Translations under genes and position numbers: made by a program
Notes under the pieces: model-generated
What the model was told of the DNA's origin: nothing
Database searches by the model: none
Seen by the model: only the letters and a program-made list of their open reading frames with translations
In this document: positions 8,446 through 16,533 of the stretch, piece by piece
Layout of the letters: each line of letters starts with the position of its first letter
Numbering within the stretch: the first letter of the stretch is position 1
Origin: Acaryochloridaceae cyanobacterium RU_4_10
GTDB taxonomy: Bacteria > Cyanobacteriota > Cyanobacteriia > Thermosynechococcales > Thermosynechococcaceae
Direction of reading: 5' to 3'
DNA: 35,209 nucleotides
Assembly: GCA_012032135.1 (NCBI GenBank)
Contig: JAAURS010000005.1
Location: forward strand, 1 to 35,209

Positions 8446-9050
8446 TATTCTTGCTCTTGCACTACTCCCCAAACCTCAGTCAGTCTTTGGTCGCGACCGC
8501 AACTAAACCGATAAAAACGATACTTCAGCGAATTGGTTTTGTAATAGTTTTGATGGTAGTCTTCCGCTGGGTAAAATTCACCCGCTGAGACAATTCCCGT
8601 TGCGATCGGCTGTACGCCAGCTTTCTCTAATGCTTGCTTAGATTGCTCTGCTAATTTCTGTTGCCGTTCGTCATGGAAAAAGACACTGGAGCGGTATTGA
8701 TTCCCGCGATCGCAGAACTGTCCTCCCGCATCCAGCGGGTCCACGTTATGCCAAAACACGTCCAGTAGTTGTTCGTAGCTCACTTGTTTGGGATCGTACT
8801 CAACCTCCACAGACTCCGCATGACCCGTTTTCCCAGAGGAGACTTGACGATAGCTGGGGTTGGCGGTTTGTCCTCCGGTATAACCAGAGGTTGTTGACAC
8901 CACTCCTAATAATTCATCAAAAGGTTTTTCCATACACCAGAAACATCCTCCTGCAAACGTAGCCTTTGCAAGGGTTGCCGCCTCCGCAGGTGAATTCCAG
9001 AAGCAGAGAGAGAAGAGAAGGGCGATCGCTACCCAGCGTTTGAAAATCAT
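8445..9050 (-). CDS. msrA: Peptide-methionine (S)-S-oxide reductase MsrA, exported form
   Basis: MsrA reduces methionine-S-sulfoxide in oxidised proteins. The catalytic motif GCFWCME has its nucleophile at Cys36, followed by SGYTGGQTANPSY, the GHAESVEVEYDP block, DPLDAGGQFCDRG and YHQNYY. A further Cys near the C-terminus (RFSCGRD) may resolve the disulfide. Residues 1-24 form a typical signal peptide (MIFKRWVAIALLFSLCFW, then AEA before the mature end), so the enzyme probably acts in the periplasm or thylakoid lumen. The stop codon overlaps the tilS start. Confidence 0.94.
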   Translation of the reverse strand: MIFKRWVAIALLFSLCFWNSPAEAATLAKATFAGGCFWCMEKPFDELLGVVSTTSGYTGGQTANPSYRQVSSGKTGHAESVEVEYDPKQVSYEQLLDVFWHNVDPLDAGGQFCDRGNQYRSSVFFHDERQQKLAEQSKQALEKAGVQPIATGIVSAGEFYPAEDYHQNYYKTNSLKYRFYRFSCGRDQRLTEVWGVVQEQE

Positions 9051-9062
9051 GAATATCCATCC

Positions 9063-9578
9063 TTAAGCACAGTTCAGCGTTTCACGGGTTTGGCGTCCGG
9101 TGACCGGATTCGTTCCTTTAGCTACAGCACAAAGGGACACTTGGACGGCATCGCGCAAATCGACATCCGTAAAATCGGCTCCTGTAATGATGGCTTCGTC
9201 AAATTGCGTACCAAAGGCGAAGGCCCCCTCTAGAACCGCGTTGGTCAGATTGGCCTGTACCAATCGTGCTGAATCTAGGGTTGCCGCAGACAAATTAGCT
9301 CCTTCAAAGTTGGTATCTTCTAAATTTGCACCAAAAAAGCTGACCTGACGTAAATCAGACCCTTTAAAGTTAGCATTCTTCAAGTTTGCCTTAGTAAAAC
9401 TAGAGTCCGTCAAATTTCGTCCTGAAAAATCAGCATTAACTAGAATTTCTTTGTTATAGTCATTCGCCCACGCTAAATTGTTGCAGGACAGCCACAACAA
9501 AACTGTCAGGAATCCCAACACGATTCGGCGAAACCAGCAGCCAAGGCCAACAAAACACTCCATCGTTCTGTCCTTCAT
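9063..9578 (-). CDS. Pentapeptide-repeat protein with signal peptide
   Basis: A 171-aa protein with an N-terminal hydrophobic export signal (about residues 14-38, ending NLAWAND), then about 20 pentapeptide repeats of A(D/N)LXX type (ANLKNANFKGSDL, ANLEDTNFEGANL and similar) up to about residue 150, and a short tail with two Cys (LCAVAKGTN, TLNCA). These repeats form a right-handed beta-helix. Similar cyanobacterial proteins reside in the thylakoid lumen; their function is mostly unknown. A start five codons in (9563) is also possible. It lies 12 bases upstream of msrA, so one transcript may carry this gene, msrA and tilS. Confidence 0.88.
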   Translation of the reverse strand: MKDRTMECFVGLGCWFRRIVLGFLTVLLWLSCNNLAWANDYNKEILVNADFSGRNLTDSSFTKANLKNANFKGSDLRQVSFFGANLEDTNFEGANLSAATLDSARLVQANLTNAVLEGAFAFGTQFDEAIITGADFTDVDLRDAVQVSLCAVAKGTNPVTGRQTRETLNCA

Positions 9579-9592
9579 ATATGAGTCATGAC

Positions 9593-9604
9593 AGGATCGA
9601 TCCT
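9593..9604. promoter_or_regulatory. 12-bp perfect palindrome between divergent genes
   Basis: AGGATCGATCCT sits 15 bases upstream of the pentapeptide gene, in the 133-bp gap shared with the divergent Uma2 gene. It could be a dimer-binding operator. No promoter boxes were convincing. Confidence 0.25.
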
Positions 9605-9711
9605 ATCGAATTGCGGTATTCCAGCGCAGAATCGATCGAGAATGTTTTCTAAGCTTTTAAACCGATTGCTCTGTGCGTTATGGTTAGATCGACAGGATTG
9701 AGAGGCAACCT

Positions 9712-10431
9712 ATGACCGCAACAATTCTCACCACATCCCCTACCGAAATTTTCTATCCCAGCGCCGATGGAGAACCTGTGGCTGAAACCTACGATCATCT
9801 CTACGCTATCCTAACAACGCTAGAAGTCCTTAAGCAAGATCTCCAAGGTAAACAAGCAACTGTATTGGCCAATCAGTTTTTGTACTATGCCCAAGGTTTT
9901 CCCAAGCTGCGGGTTGCACCAGACGTAATGGTCATTTTTGATGTTGCACCAGGGGGACGGGACAACTACAAAATTTGGGAAGAGGGTCAAGTCCCGAGCG
10001 TCATCTTTGAAATGACCTCTCCTAGCACAAAAAGCCAAGATCTTGGATTCAAGCACGATCTGTACAGACAGCTTGAGGTTCGAGAGTACTGGCTCTTTGA
10101 CCCCAAAGGCGAATGGATTGAAGAAAAACTGCGCGGCTATAAACTTCAAGGCGAAACTTACATTCCAATCCTGGATCGCCACAGCGAAGTTTTAAAGTTG
10201 CGTCTTGAAGTTGAAGATAAATTGATTGTTTTTTACCGAGACAGTACTGGAGAAAAATTGCTACTTCCCAATGAGCTCGCCGAAGCTTTGCGGGTTGAGA
10301 CTCAAGCACGGCAGGAGGCTGAGCGTCAAGCAGAGCAGGAGAAACAAAGGGCTGAGCAGGAGAAACAAAGGGCCGAAGATCTTGAAACATTGCTAGAGCA
10401 GTATGAACAGCGTTTTGGCAAGCTCAGTTAA
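9712..10431 (+). CDS. Uma2 family endonuclease-fold protein (DUF820)
   Basis: A 239-aa member of the Uma2/DUF820 family (PD-(D/E)XK fold), which is greatly expanded in cyanobacteria; activity is predicted rather than proven for most members. Seen: the Asp motif VAPDVMVIFD (about residue 70), the Glu motif PSVIFEMTSPSTKSQD (about 100-115), then YRQLEVREYWLFDPKGEWIE. The C-terminal 45 residues are a charged coiled coil containing AEQEKQR twice in a row. It is followed after 3 bases by yraN, but the pairing may be incidental. Confidence 0.9.
   Translation: MTATILTTSPTEIFYPSADGEPVAETYDHLYAILTTLEVLKQDLQGKQATVLANQFLYYAQGFPKLRVAPDVMVIFDVAPGGRDNYKIWEEGQVPSVIFEMTSPSTKSQDLGFKHDLYRQLEVREYWLFDPKGEWIEEKLRGYKLQGETYIPILDRHSEVLKLRLEVEDKLIVFYRDSTGEKLLLPNELAEALRVETQARQEAERQAEQEKQRAEQEKQRAEDLETLLEQYEQRFGKLS
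10330..10371 (+). repeat. 21-nt tandem duplication in the Uma2 coiled coil
   Basis: Two adjacent 21-base units differing at one position, each encoding AEQEKQR. The duplication adds exactly one heptad, so the coiled-coil register is kept. Such units typically vary in copy number by slippage. Confidence 0.8.
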
Positions 10432-10434
10432 TGT

Positions 10435-10935
10435 ATGGTCAATCAATCTAAATCCCGATCTTCTGTAGTGGGCCAATATGGTGAGGCTTTTGTGGCTCAA
10501 TGGTTAGAGCAACAAGGTTGGTCAATTTTAGCGCGGGGGTGGACCAGTCGGTGGGGAGAACTTGATGTGGTGGCGCTCCAGCAAAAAGGGACTCGTTCCC
10601 CGTCTTGTTTGGCCTTTGTTGAAGTCAAAACTCGGAGCCGAGGAAATTGGGATGAGGATGGGTTGCTGGCTATTACGCCCCAGAAGCAAGCCAAGCTTTG
10701 GAAAACAGCTCGATTATTTTTGGCCAAACATCCGCATTTAGCAGAAGTGCCTTGCCGATTTGATGTGGCGCTTGTAACAGTTCGGGAATTCCCAAACTCT
10801 CAACTTCAAGCTCTTAAGACTCTTATCAATCATGAGTCTCAAGCACCGATCGCTTTGAGAGAACCCTTTACGCTGGATAGATATCAACTGACGCTGCACA
10901 CCTATCTTGAGTCGGCATTTGAACTCAGCGATTAG
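10435..10935 (+). CDS. YraN family protein (UPF0102, predicted nuclease)
   Basis: A 166-aa YraN protein with a restriction-endonuclease-like fold. Motifs: GQYGEAFVAQWLEQQGW (residues 13-29), RWGELDVVAL (Asp of the active site), FVEVKTRS (the ExK pair), and CRFDVALV. The C-terminal 50 residues include an insertion relative to the usual ~120-aa length (VREFPNSQLQALKTLINHES). The molecular function of the family is not established; a link to DNA uptake or recombination has been suggested from its fold. Confidence 0.88.
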   Translation: MVNQSKSRSSVVGQYGEAFVAQWLEQQGWSILARGWTSRWGELDVVALQQKGTRSPSCLAFVEVKTRSRGNWDEDGLLAITPQKQAKLWKTARLFLAKHPHLAEVPCRFDVALVTVREFPNSQLQALKTLINHESQAPIALREPFTLDRYQLTLHTYLESAFELSD

Positions 10936-10998
10936 GCTCAAGGCCCATTGACAGTCACGCGATCGCCTTAAATGGCTCCTTCTTCAACCCAACTCATC

Positions 10999-11787
10999 TC
11001 ATATCTCAAGTGTTAACTGAACCTGCCTCAAGTCTCGCGCTTCTTCTGGCAATGGCTCAGGCTCGCATGTTTTTGCCGTGCAGTATTTCTGATAGGTACA
11101 ACGATCGCAATGTCCCCCCTCATTCGGTTTCCATTCCGCATCGGCTCTGAGTTTGGTCGCTAAGTCTGAAATCAGCGATCGCACGTCTTCTCTTTGCGCC
11201 TGGGTCACATCAAAGGAGACACATTTACCGGAACGCAGATACAACAACGTCAGACGCTTGAGCGATCTTTGGTAAGTACGCTCTAGGGCTAGGTAATATA
11301 ACCCCAACTGCACATCAATAGAATCCGGTACCGTCTCACTTTTAGTGGTTTTATAGTCGATCAGTTCCAATCCGTCACCCAACCAATCTAGGCGATCGTA
11401 GCGACCGGACAAAGAGAATTCAATATTGTCAAACTGAAGCTCAGCCGTAATTTTGCCTTCAACGCCCAAGGGCTTTTTCATGACGGCATGGGGACGCACA
11501 AACGCATCGTAGTAGCGATAGAGGATTTTACCTCCTTCTAGAAGGGCAGACTCTTCTAGTCCTTTCGCATTCAAAGTCCAAAAGGCATAGCACCACTCCC
11601 AAGATGGTTTTGGATCTTGATAGCTCCAATTGAGATAGATATCGGCAAGTGTTTTGTGTAACACCTTACCCAATTCAGCAGAGCCAAATGCAGACGGAGA
11701 CTTTAGCCCTCGCTCGTACTTGAAATAATAGGACTGAGGGCATTGGCGATAGGTAACAAGTTTTGTGGCGGACAGCGGGTAGGGCAT
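10999..11787 (-). CDS. RecB/Cas4-like PD-(D/E)XK nuclease with a Cys cluster
   Basis: A standalone RecB-family nuclease domain (262 aa from the chosen start). Motifs: SATKLVTYRQCPQSYYFKYE at the N-terminus, GKVLHKTL, SGRYDRLD, and the active-site ELIDYKTTK. Four cysteines are placed as in AddB/Cas4 iron-sulfur nucleases: Cys16, then CDRCTYQKYC (C-x2-C-x5-C) near the C-terminus, so a 4Fe-4S cluster is likely. No cas genes or CRISPR repeats are in the window, so a housekeeping repair role is more likely than Cas4. I chose the ATG at 11787 because it places SATKL near the N-terminus as in relatives; 11808 is an alternative. Confidence 0.82.
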   Translation of the reverse strand: MPYPLSATKLVTYRQCPQSYYFKYERGLKSPSAFGSAELGKVLHKTLADIYLNWSYQDPKPSWEWCYAFWTLNAKGLEESALLEGGKILYRYYDAFVRPHAVMKKPLGVEGKITAELQFDNIEFSLSGRYDRLDWLGDGLELIDYKTTKSETVPDSIDVQLGLYYLALERTYQRSLKRLTLLYLRSGKCVSFDVTQAQREDVRSLISDLATKLRADAEWKPNEGGHCDRCTYQKYCTAKTCEPEPLPEEARDLRQVQLTLEI

Positions 11788-11850
11788 AGTCAGACACCGG
11801 AGAGACATTTGGCGCTGTTTTGAACTTCACTTAAAATCGATCTAATTTAT

Positions 11851-12810
11851 CTAATCATCATAAAAAATTTCGGGAGAGAACATATCTCTTAAGGTGAATA
11901 GGTAAGGATTCAGGAGAGCCAGCTTCTCTCTGCCTAGTAGCGCGCTAACTTCCTGTCCAATAAATTGCACCATGAGTCTGACAAGTTCCCAATGAACTTT
12001 TAGTTTGGGATACAGCATGACACAGAGCGGGAATAGTTCATCTTGGAGAATTGCAGGGCTTTCCTCTAAGACGCAAACAATTAAATAGATTTGAAACATC
12101 ACCACATCGCGACGACTTGAATTGAAGACAATGGGGTCATTGAGATTGCCAGTATAGGTTTTATACCCTGGATATATTTGAGCTACGCGTTCGACAATAA
12201 CTTGAGATATATCAGCGCTATAGTCCAGAAGATTTCGTGTGAGGATCAGTTTTGGAGAATTAATTTCATGTTTTCCCGCGGCTGAATAGGCCCTATGCAA
12301 TGGCATGTATAGATGATCGTCAATAATGCTAAAACAGTTTCCTAAAAGTCTTTTTTCTAAGGTCGAAAGGTGTCCCTGCAACATAAGACCCGTGTAATGA
12401 AATTGCATGCTAACAAATCCAATGACTCGAGGATCTTTAGCAGTATATTTCTTGCGGATTTTTGCAATATCGGGACCGATTATGACGGGCAAACGAGAAT
12501 AAGATGTATTTTGAGTATAGAATTCTAGGGCTTTTTCATAAATATTGTAAGCATCTTGAGAAATTTCCCAAGGGTTAATTAAATGGCGATCGATCCCATG
12601 ACGTTGAATCTCATCCCCCAATAATGCTTCGGTTTGCGACCAAGCTTTAAGGCTAACTTGTCGGAGCAAATCTAAAAGTCGATTGGCCGCTCCCGCCTTC
12701 AGTCCTTTTTTGTTGACGGGCGAGTCCGCTAGGTTCTCAGCAGTTGATAAATTATCAACGTATTTACGAGCCCACTGTTGAGCCAAAGGGGAAGGTTCAG
12801 ATAAGGGCAT
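11851..12810 (-). CDS. Hypothetical protein (319 aa)
   Basis: I do not recognise a family. The protein is soluble-looking and mostly helical, with no signal peptide or clear membrane span, although the segment VVMFQIYLIVCVLEES (about residues 236-251) is rather hydrophobic. Noticeable segments are VIIGPDIAKIRKKYTAKDPRVIGFVSMQFHY (split as about residues 109-140), a SIIDDHLYMPLHRAY region (about 165) and a C-terminal FTLRDMFSPEIFYDD. The ATG is preceded by a CAGGTTGAAATC leader with only a weak ribosome site. Its codon use is somewhat more AT-rich than its neighbours. The gene stands alone between the nuclease and the SGNH hydrolase. Confidence 0.7.
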   Translation of the reverse strand: MPLSEPSPLAQQWARKYVDNLSTAENLADSPVNKKGLKAGAANRLLDLLRQVSLKAWSQTEALLGDEIQRHGIDRHLINPWEISQDAYNIYEKALEFYTQNTSYSRLPVIIGPDIAKIRKKYTAKDPRVIGFVSMQFHYTGLMLQGHLSTLEKRLLGNCFSIIDDHLYMPLHRAYSAAGKHEINSPKLILTRNLLDYSADISQVIVERVAQIYPGYKTYTGNLNDPIVFNSSRRDVVMFQIYLIVCVLEESPAILQDELFPLCVMLYPKLKVHWELVRLMVQFIGQEVSALLGREKLALLNPYLFTLRDMFSPEIFYDD

Positions 12811-12935
12811 GATTTCAACCTGCTTTCATGAGGAACACCAATCTCAAAGGTTGAGGAATAGTCCTCCAACATAACTCAGTTAGATCTAATTCTAGTGTCT
12901 ATGGCAAGCCATCTAGAAGATTTAACGAGGAAATG

Positions 12936-13541
12936 CTAACAAGATGGAACAAATGCTGACCAAGCAGGCCAATGCTCGATAAGGTTGGCGATCGCGATAT
13001 ATCCATCCGCCCCTGGATGAGCGCCATCTTCGGCTCGTACCGCCGCCAGCCATTCAACGGATTGACCCAGCGATGTAAAGATATTGAGATAGGGCACCTT
13101 TAGGTCTGCGCATAGCTCTCCAAACCGATCGGAGAGGATCTTGGTGCGATCGTTTTGTTCGGCTTCTAAAATGGGGGGCGGCCCCACCATCAAGACCGGG
13201 TATTTTTGCTGGGCAACGCTTAAAATTTGCTTTGTGTGATGCAGTGAATCCGTCAGTTCCACTCGGCGCTGACCCTCTTGAAAGGTGGTATCGTTCGTCC
13301 CAAATGAAAACACCAATCGGTTCGCGTATCCCTCCTTTAAACGATGGGCGGTCTCCAGTTCCCAACGTCGATCGATATCAGCACTGGTATCACCCCGAAT
13401 CCCCAGGTTGTAGTGGGTGACTGCTAACCCTCGCTCCGCCAAGTTGACACATAGAAGCCCCGTCCAACCCAAATAGGTGCGATCGCAGGTACCATTGACA
13501 AACGAATCCCCCACAAAACAAATCCGAATATCCTGGCTCAT
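12936..13541 (-). CDS. SGNH/GDSL-family hydrolase (lipase/esterase)
   Basis: A 201-aa single-domain SGNH hydrolase, cytoplasmic by appearance (no signal peptide). The four family blocks are present: GDS with the nucleophile (ICFVGDSFVNG, Ser13), the oxyanion Gly (NLGIRGDT), Asn (FGTNDT), and the catalytic Asp/His pair (DGAHPGADGY) near the C-terminus. The substrate cannot be inferred. The start at 13541 places the GDS block at the expected distance; an in-frame start at 13580 would overlap the divergent spoIID-like gene. Confidence 0.88.
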   Translation of the reverse strand: MSQDIRICFVGDSFVNGTCDRTYLGWTGLLCVNLAERGLAVTHYNLGIRGDTSADIDRRWELETAHRLKEGYANRLVFSFGTNDTTFQEGQRRVELTDSLHHTKQILSVAQQKYPVLMVGPPPILEAEQNDRTKILSDRFGELCADLKVPYLNIFTSLGQSVEWLAAVRAEDGAHPGADGYIAIANLIEHWPAWSAFVPSC

Positions 13542-13573
13542 CAATTGAATCCCGCTCAAGGTCGTCAGCGATC

Positions 13574-14630
13574 GTGACAAAACCCACCTTACCGCAACTT
13601 TCCAAATATGGTTTTTGGCTTCTGCCCGTTCTGATATTGCCCTTGCCTATTTTGGGGTTAGTCCAGTGGCGAAGTAAGACTGAGCCAAACTATACCGTCA
13701 TACCCCAACCTTTAGCGTCTCCCAGTTCAACCTTTTCAACCTTTCCATTTCTAAAAGCCAAGTCGGGTTCGCCCCCCCCAGCCACCCCTTTCCCCCCTCA
13801 CCGCGCCCAAAACCCGCGCCCAAAACTGCGCCTACTCTCTCTAAAGCAGAGCTTGCCCGTAGAAGCGCAATGGCCTTGGCTGCGATGTCACCTAACGTAG
13901 ATTCCTCTGTGGAGATGCATGTGGCGATCGCCAGTGGTGCACCGTCCCTGATCGTGTCTGTCTCCGGGAACGGAAAACTGTTTGACCAAAATGGAACGCC
14001 CCTTCAAACCTTAAAGGCTGGACCAGACTTACACCCTTCAAGCCGGAGATCGAGGGATGAGTTTTGCGGGGGCTGAAACGCCCAGGATTGCTTGGGTTGT
14101 TCCCGACCCAACAAGTGTGGTTTACGTAGGAGAACGCGGGGTATCACGGGACGCTCTTGTTAGTGGCGGATAGCGGCAAACTTTGGGCTGTGAATTATGT
14201 GAATTTACGGCAATATCTTTACAGCGTGGTGGGCGCGGAAGTTTCCCCCAGTTGGCCAATGGCAGCGCTTAAGGCCCAGGCGATCGCAGCTCGGTCTTAT
14301 GCTTTAACTTACTACTTCAAACCTGCCAACAAGCTCTACCATCTGGGCTCAGACGAATATTTCCAAGTCTATAAAGGGATTGAGTCTGAGGCCAATACTA
14401 TCTATAAAGCGGTAAATGAAACGGCTGGCTCCTTTGTAAGCTACCGTGGAGGCATTGTGGAATCCCTTTACGCAGCGTCTGACGACATTGTGTCCGAGGC
14501 ATTCCAAGGTCGCGGTATGAGCCAGCTTGGGGCACTCAGCTTGGCGGAAAAGGGCTATACATACGAACAAATTCTCAAGAATTACTACCCCAAAACTGGA
14601 GTGGGACGCATTGAAATCGATCCCGAATGA
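13574..14630 (+). pseudogene. SpoIID/LytB-domain protein, broken by three indels
   Basis: One gene spread over three frames. Frame 2 from GTG 13574 encodes an N-terminal anchor helix (YGFWLLPVLILPLPILGLVQW) and a Pro-rich linker. Frame 1 gives PRPKPAPKTAPTLSKAELARR and HVAIASGAPSLIVSVSGNG. Frame 2 then gives QTYTLQAGDRGMSFAG up to about 14140. Frame 3 carries the SpoIID core YVNLRQYLYSVVGAEVSP, LKAQAIAARSYAL, VESLYAASDDIV and GRGMSQLGA. Switches lie in or near the C-runs at 13771-13797 (one base lost), at about 14023 (one C gained) and at about 14140-14143 (two bases lost). SpoIID-type proteins are lytic transglycosylase-like enzymes or activators acting on peptidoglycan; the anchor suggests periplasmic action. 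With three lesions this could be a true pseudogene or a poorly sequenced locus. Confidence 0.78.
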
Positions 14631-14632
14631 GG

Positions 14633-15463
14633 TCAGCGACTCAAGAAATGAGGAACTTTTGCATTGAGTTTTCCACTCCAAAACCCTTCCAAATCGAGGG
14701 TGACATACACAAACCCAAACGTCTGAAACTGTCGAACAAGTGCAGGTAAGTTTGTCTGCTGAATAAATTGGGAAATTTGCTCGGCAGGCAACTCGATACG
14801 AGCGGTATCACCCTCAGAACGTACCCGTAAAGTTCTCCACCCCTTAGTTCTCAAATATCGCTCTGCTTGTCCCACCCGTTGCAATTTTTCTGCTGTAATC
14901 AACTCTCCGTAAGGAAATCTCGAGCTAAGGCAGGGTTGCGCGGGTTTGTCCCACGCGGATAACCCCAAGGATTTGGCAAGTTCGCGGACCTCTAGTTTGG
15001 TCATGCCCACCTCCGCTAAGGGCGATCGCGTGCCTCGTTCTTTGGCGGCTTGGATGCCGGGTCGATAGTCTTGGAGGTCATCGGCATTGACTCCATCCAC
15101 TACATAGGCATAGCCCCATTCTTGGGCTAGGGGCTTGAGGGTATCGTAGAGTTCGCTTTTGCAGAAATAACACCGATTGATGGGGTTACTCGTGTATTGT
15201 GGGTTTTCCATTTCATGGGTGTCCACCAACTGATGGGCAATTCCCATCTCAAGGGCTTGGCTTTTAGCCTCTTCTAAATCTTCTGGTAACAGCGATGGTG
15301 AAACGGCGGTGATGGCTAACGTGCGATCGCCTAAAACGTCATGGGCTACTTTGGCCACCAACGTACTGTCAATCCCGCCAGAATAGGCAATCAAAGCCCG
15401 ATCCATCTGGCGAAACAAGTCTTGAAGCTGATGTAGTTTGGTTGACACCTTAGACCCACTCAT
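14633..15463 (-). CDS. larE: ATP-dependent sacrificial sulfur transferase LarE
   Basis: LarE adenylates pyridinium-3,5-biscarboxylic acid mononucleotide and inserts sulfur during synthesis of the nickel-pincer cofactor. The 276-aa protein has the PP-loop SGGIDST (residues 28-34), INRCYFCKSELYD (Cys98 and Cys101) and WDKPAQPCLSSRFPYGE with Cys178, the position of the sacrificial Cys in the Lactobacillus enzyme. The extra CxxC could favour a 4Fe-4S variant of the reaction; that is inference. larB and larC are not in the window. It is convergent with the spoIID-like gene, with 2 bases between their stops. Confidence 0.9.
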   Translation of the reverse strand: MSGSKVSTKLHQLQDLFRQMDRALIAYSGGIDSTLVAKVAHDVLGDRTLAITAVSPSLLPEDLEEAKSQALEMGIAHQLVDTHEMENPQYTSNPINRCYFCKSELYDTLKPLAQEWGYAYVVDGVNADDLQDYRPGIQAAKERGTRSPLAEVGMTKLEVRELAKSLGLSAWDKPAQPCLSSRFPYGELITAEKLQRVGQAERYLRTKGWRTLRVRSEGDTARIELPAEQISQFIQQTNLPALVRQFQTFGFVYVTLDLEGFWSGKLNAKVPHFLSR

Positions 15464-15601
15464 GGTTTAGGACAATGGCGATCGCAAACACCAAAAACGT
15501 TTGTACTGTGCGAATTCTAACACCGCTTTTTAGTGCGAAGGTATTGGATGGCTGTAAGGCGCTATGCTAGGATAATTGTTTGCTGCAATAATTCTAGACC
15601 T

Positions 15602-15871
15602 ATGGCCCTTCTGCAAGAGAAGAAACAAGAAATTATCGGTGCGTATCAGGTTCATGAGACTGATACGGGATCTGCTGACGTACAAGTGGCAATGCTGACG
15701 GAGAGAATTTCTCGCTTAAGCGATCACCTCAAGACCAACAAAAAAGATCACGGTTCGCGTCGCGGTCTGTTAAAGATGATTGGGCAACGCAAACAACTGT
15801 TGTCTTACATCATGAAGCAAGACAACGATCGTTACCGCCAACTCATTACCCGTCTCGGGATTCGTGGTTAG
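15602..15871 (+). CDS. rpsO: 30S ribosomal protein S15
   Basis: A full-length 89-aa S15 that binds 16S rRNA in the platform. It reads [20 protein letters not shown], then [20 protein letters not shown], and ends [11 protein letters not shown]. The ATG at 15602 is the family start; upstream in-frame codons would add 23 unrelated residues. A PAM68-like gene follows after 7 bases, an order common in cyanobacteria. Confidence 0.96.
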   Translation: MALLQEKKQEIIGAYQVHETDTGSADVQVAMLTERISRLSDHLKTNKKDHGSRRGLLKMIGQRKQLLSYIMKQDNDRYRQLITRLGIRG

Positions 15872-15878
15872 GCCAAAT

Positions 15879-16366
15879 ATGGCTAAATCTAATCCATCTC
15901 AAACGCCTAAGGACAAAGGGAATGGCTTTCAGTCATTGCCCTTTGAGCCGAAGGTTAAGCAAAAAGAGCCGACTGCAAAAAAGTCACCTAAGCCTCCTCG
16001 TTCGCCTAAAGTTGCCCAAAAAGCACAAGGTCGGTCTGGGTCTGCTCAGAGCATTCCTGACGTGGTTAGCAAACGGATGGCGAAGCGGATGGCTCTCTTT
16101 TGTGGTGTGCCAAGCTTGTTGGGTGTGGTAACGTTTCCAACTAGCTATTTCCTCTTTCAGAAAGGGGTCGAACTGCCAAACGTAGCAGTCCTGCTGGTCA
16201 GTCTTGGTTTTTGGGGTTGGGTGTACTGGGGCTGAGCTATGGTGTTCTATCGGCATCTTGGGAAGAAGAGATTGCTGGCACTGCGATCGGTTGGAAGGAA
16301 TTTACGGTGAATGTTGGGCGGGTTTTTGAAAGCTGGAAGATGGCCCGCAACCAACAAAAATCCTAG
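15879..16366 (+). CDS. PAM68-like protein (DUF3464), frameshifted
   Basis: PAM68 in plants and its cyanobacterial homologue assist photosystem II assembly at the thylakoid membrane. The N-terminal 65 residues are basic and Pro/Lys-rich. KRMAKRMALFCGVPSLLGVV starts the first membrane span, and PNVAVLLVSLGF the second. The frame then breaks at the T5 run 16207-16211. One added T gives SLGFLGLGVLGLSYGVLSAS and a normal C-terminal tail (EEEIAGTAIGWKEFTVNVGR, ending NQQKS) of about 162 aa in total. Read as given, the protein ends at 16235, inside the second span. It is transcribed with rpsO. Confidence 0.82.
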
Positions 16367-16440
16367 CGTAGTGCTAGACCGCTGTGCGTGGTTGGAGATT
16401 TAGTTAGGTGTTTTCTAGCAAAGACCTTACCATTCGCGCC

Positions 16441-16501
16441 GATATTGCTCCCTTCGACTCCGCTCAGGGAGCAATATCTAGCTGGCTGAGCGGAGCCGAA
16501 G
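16441..16501. repeat. Two overlapping inverted repeats
   Basis: GATATTGCTCCC (16441-16452) pairs perfectly with GGGAGCAATATC (16467-16478). CTTCGACTCCGCTCAG (16452-16467) pairs with CTGAGCGGAGCCGAAG (16486-16501) with one mismatch. The two hairpins share bases and cannot both form. The CTTCGACTCCGCTCAG arm belongs to a dispersed repeat common in cyanobacterial genomes. Confidence 0.75.
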
Positions 16502-16533
16502 CCAGCGGTAAGTTATTTCCCAGAAATCACCTT

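Noticed and set aside
10999-11787. Cas4 as part of a CRISPR system
   Set aside because: No CRISPR repeats or other cas genes are in the window; standalone RecB-like nucleases are common in cyanobacteria.
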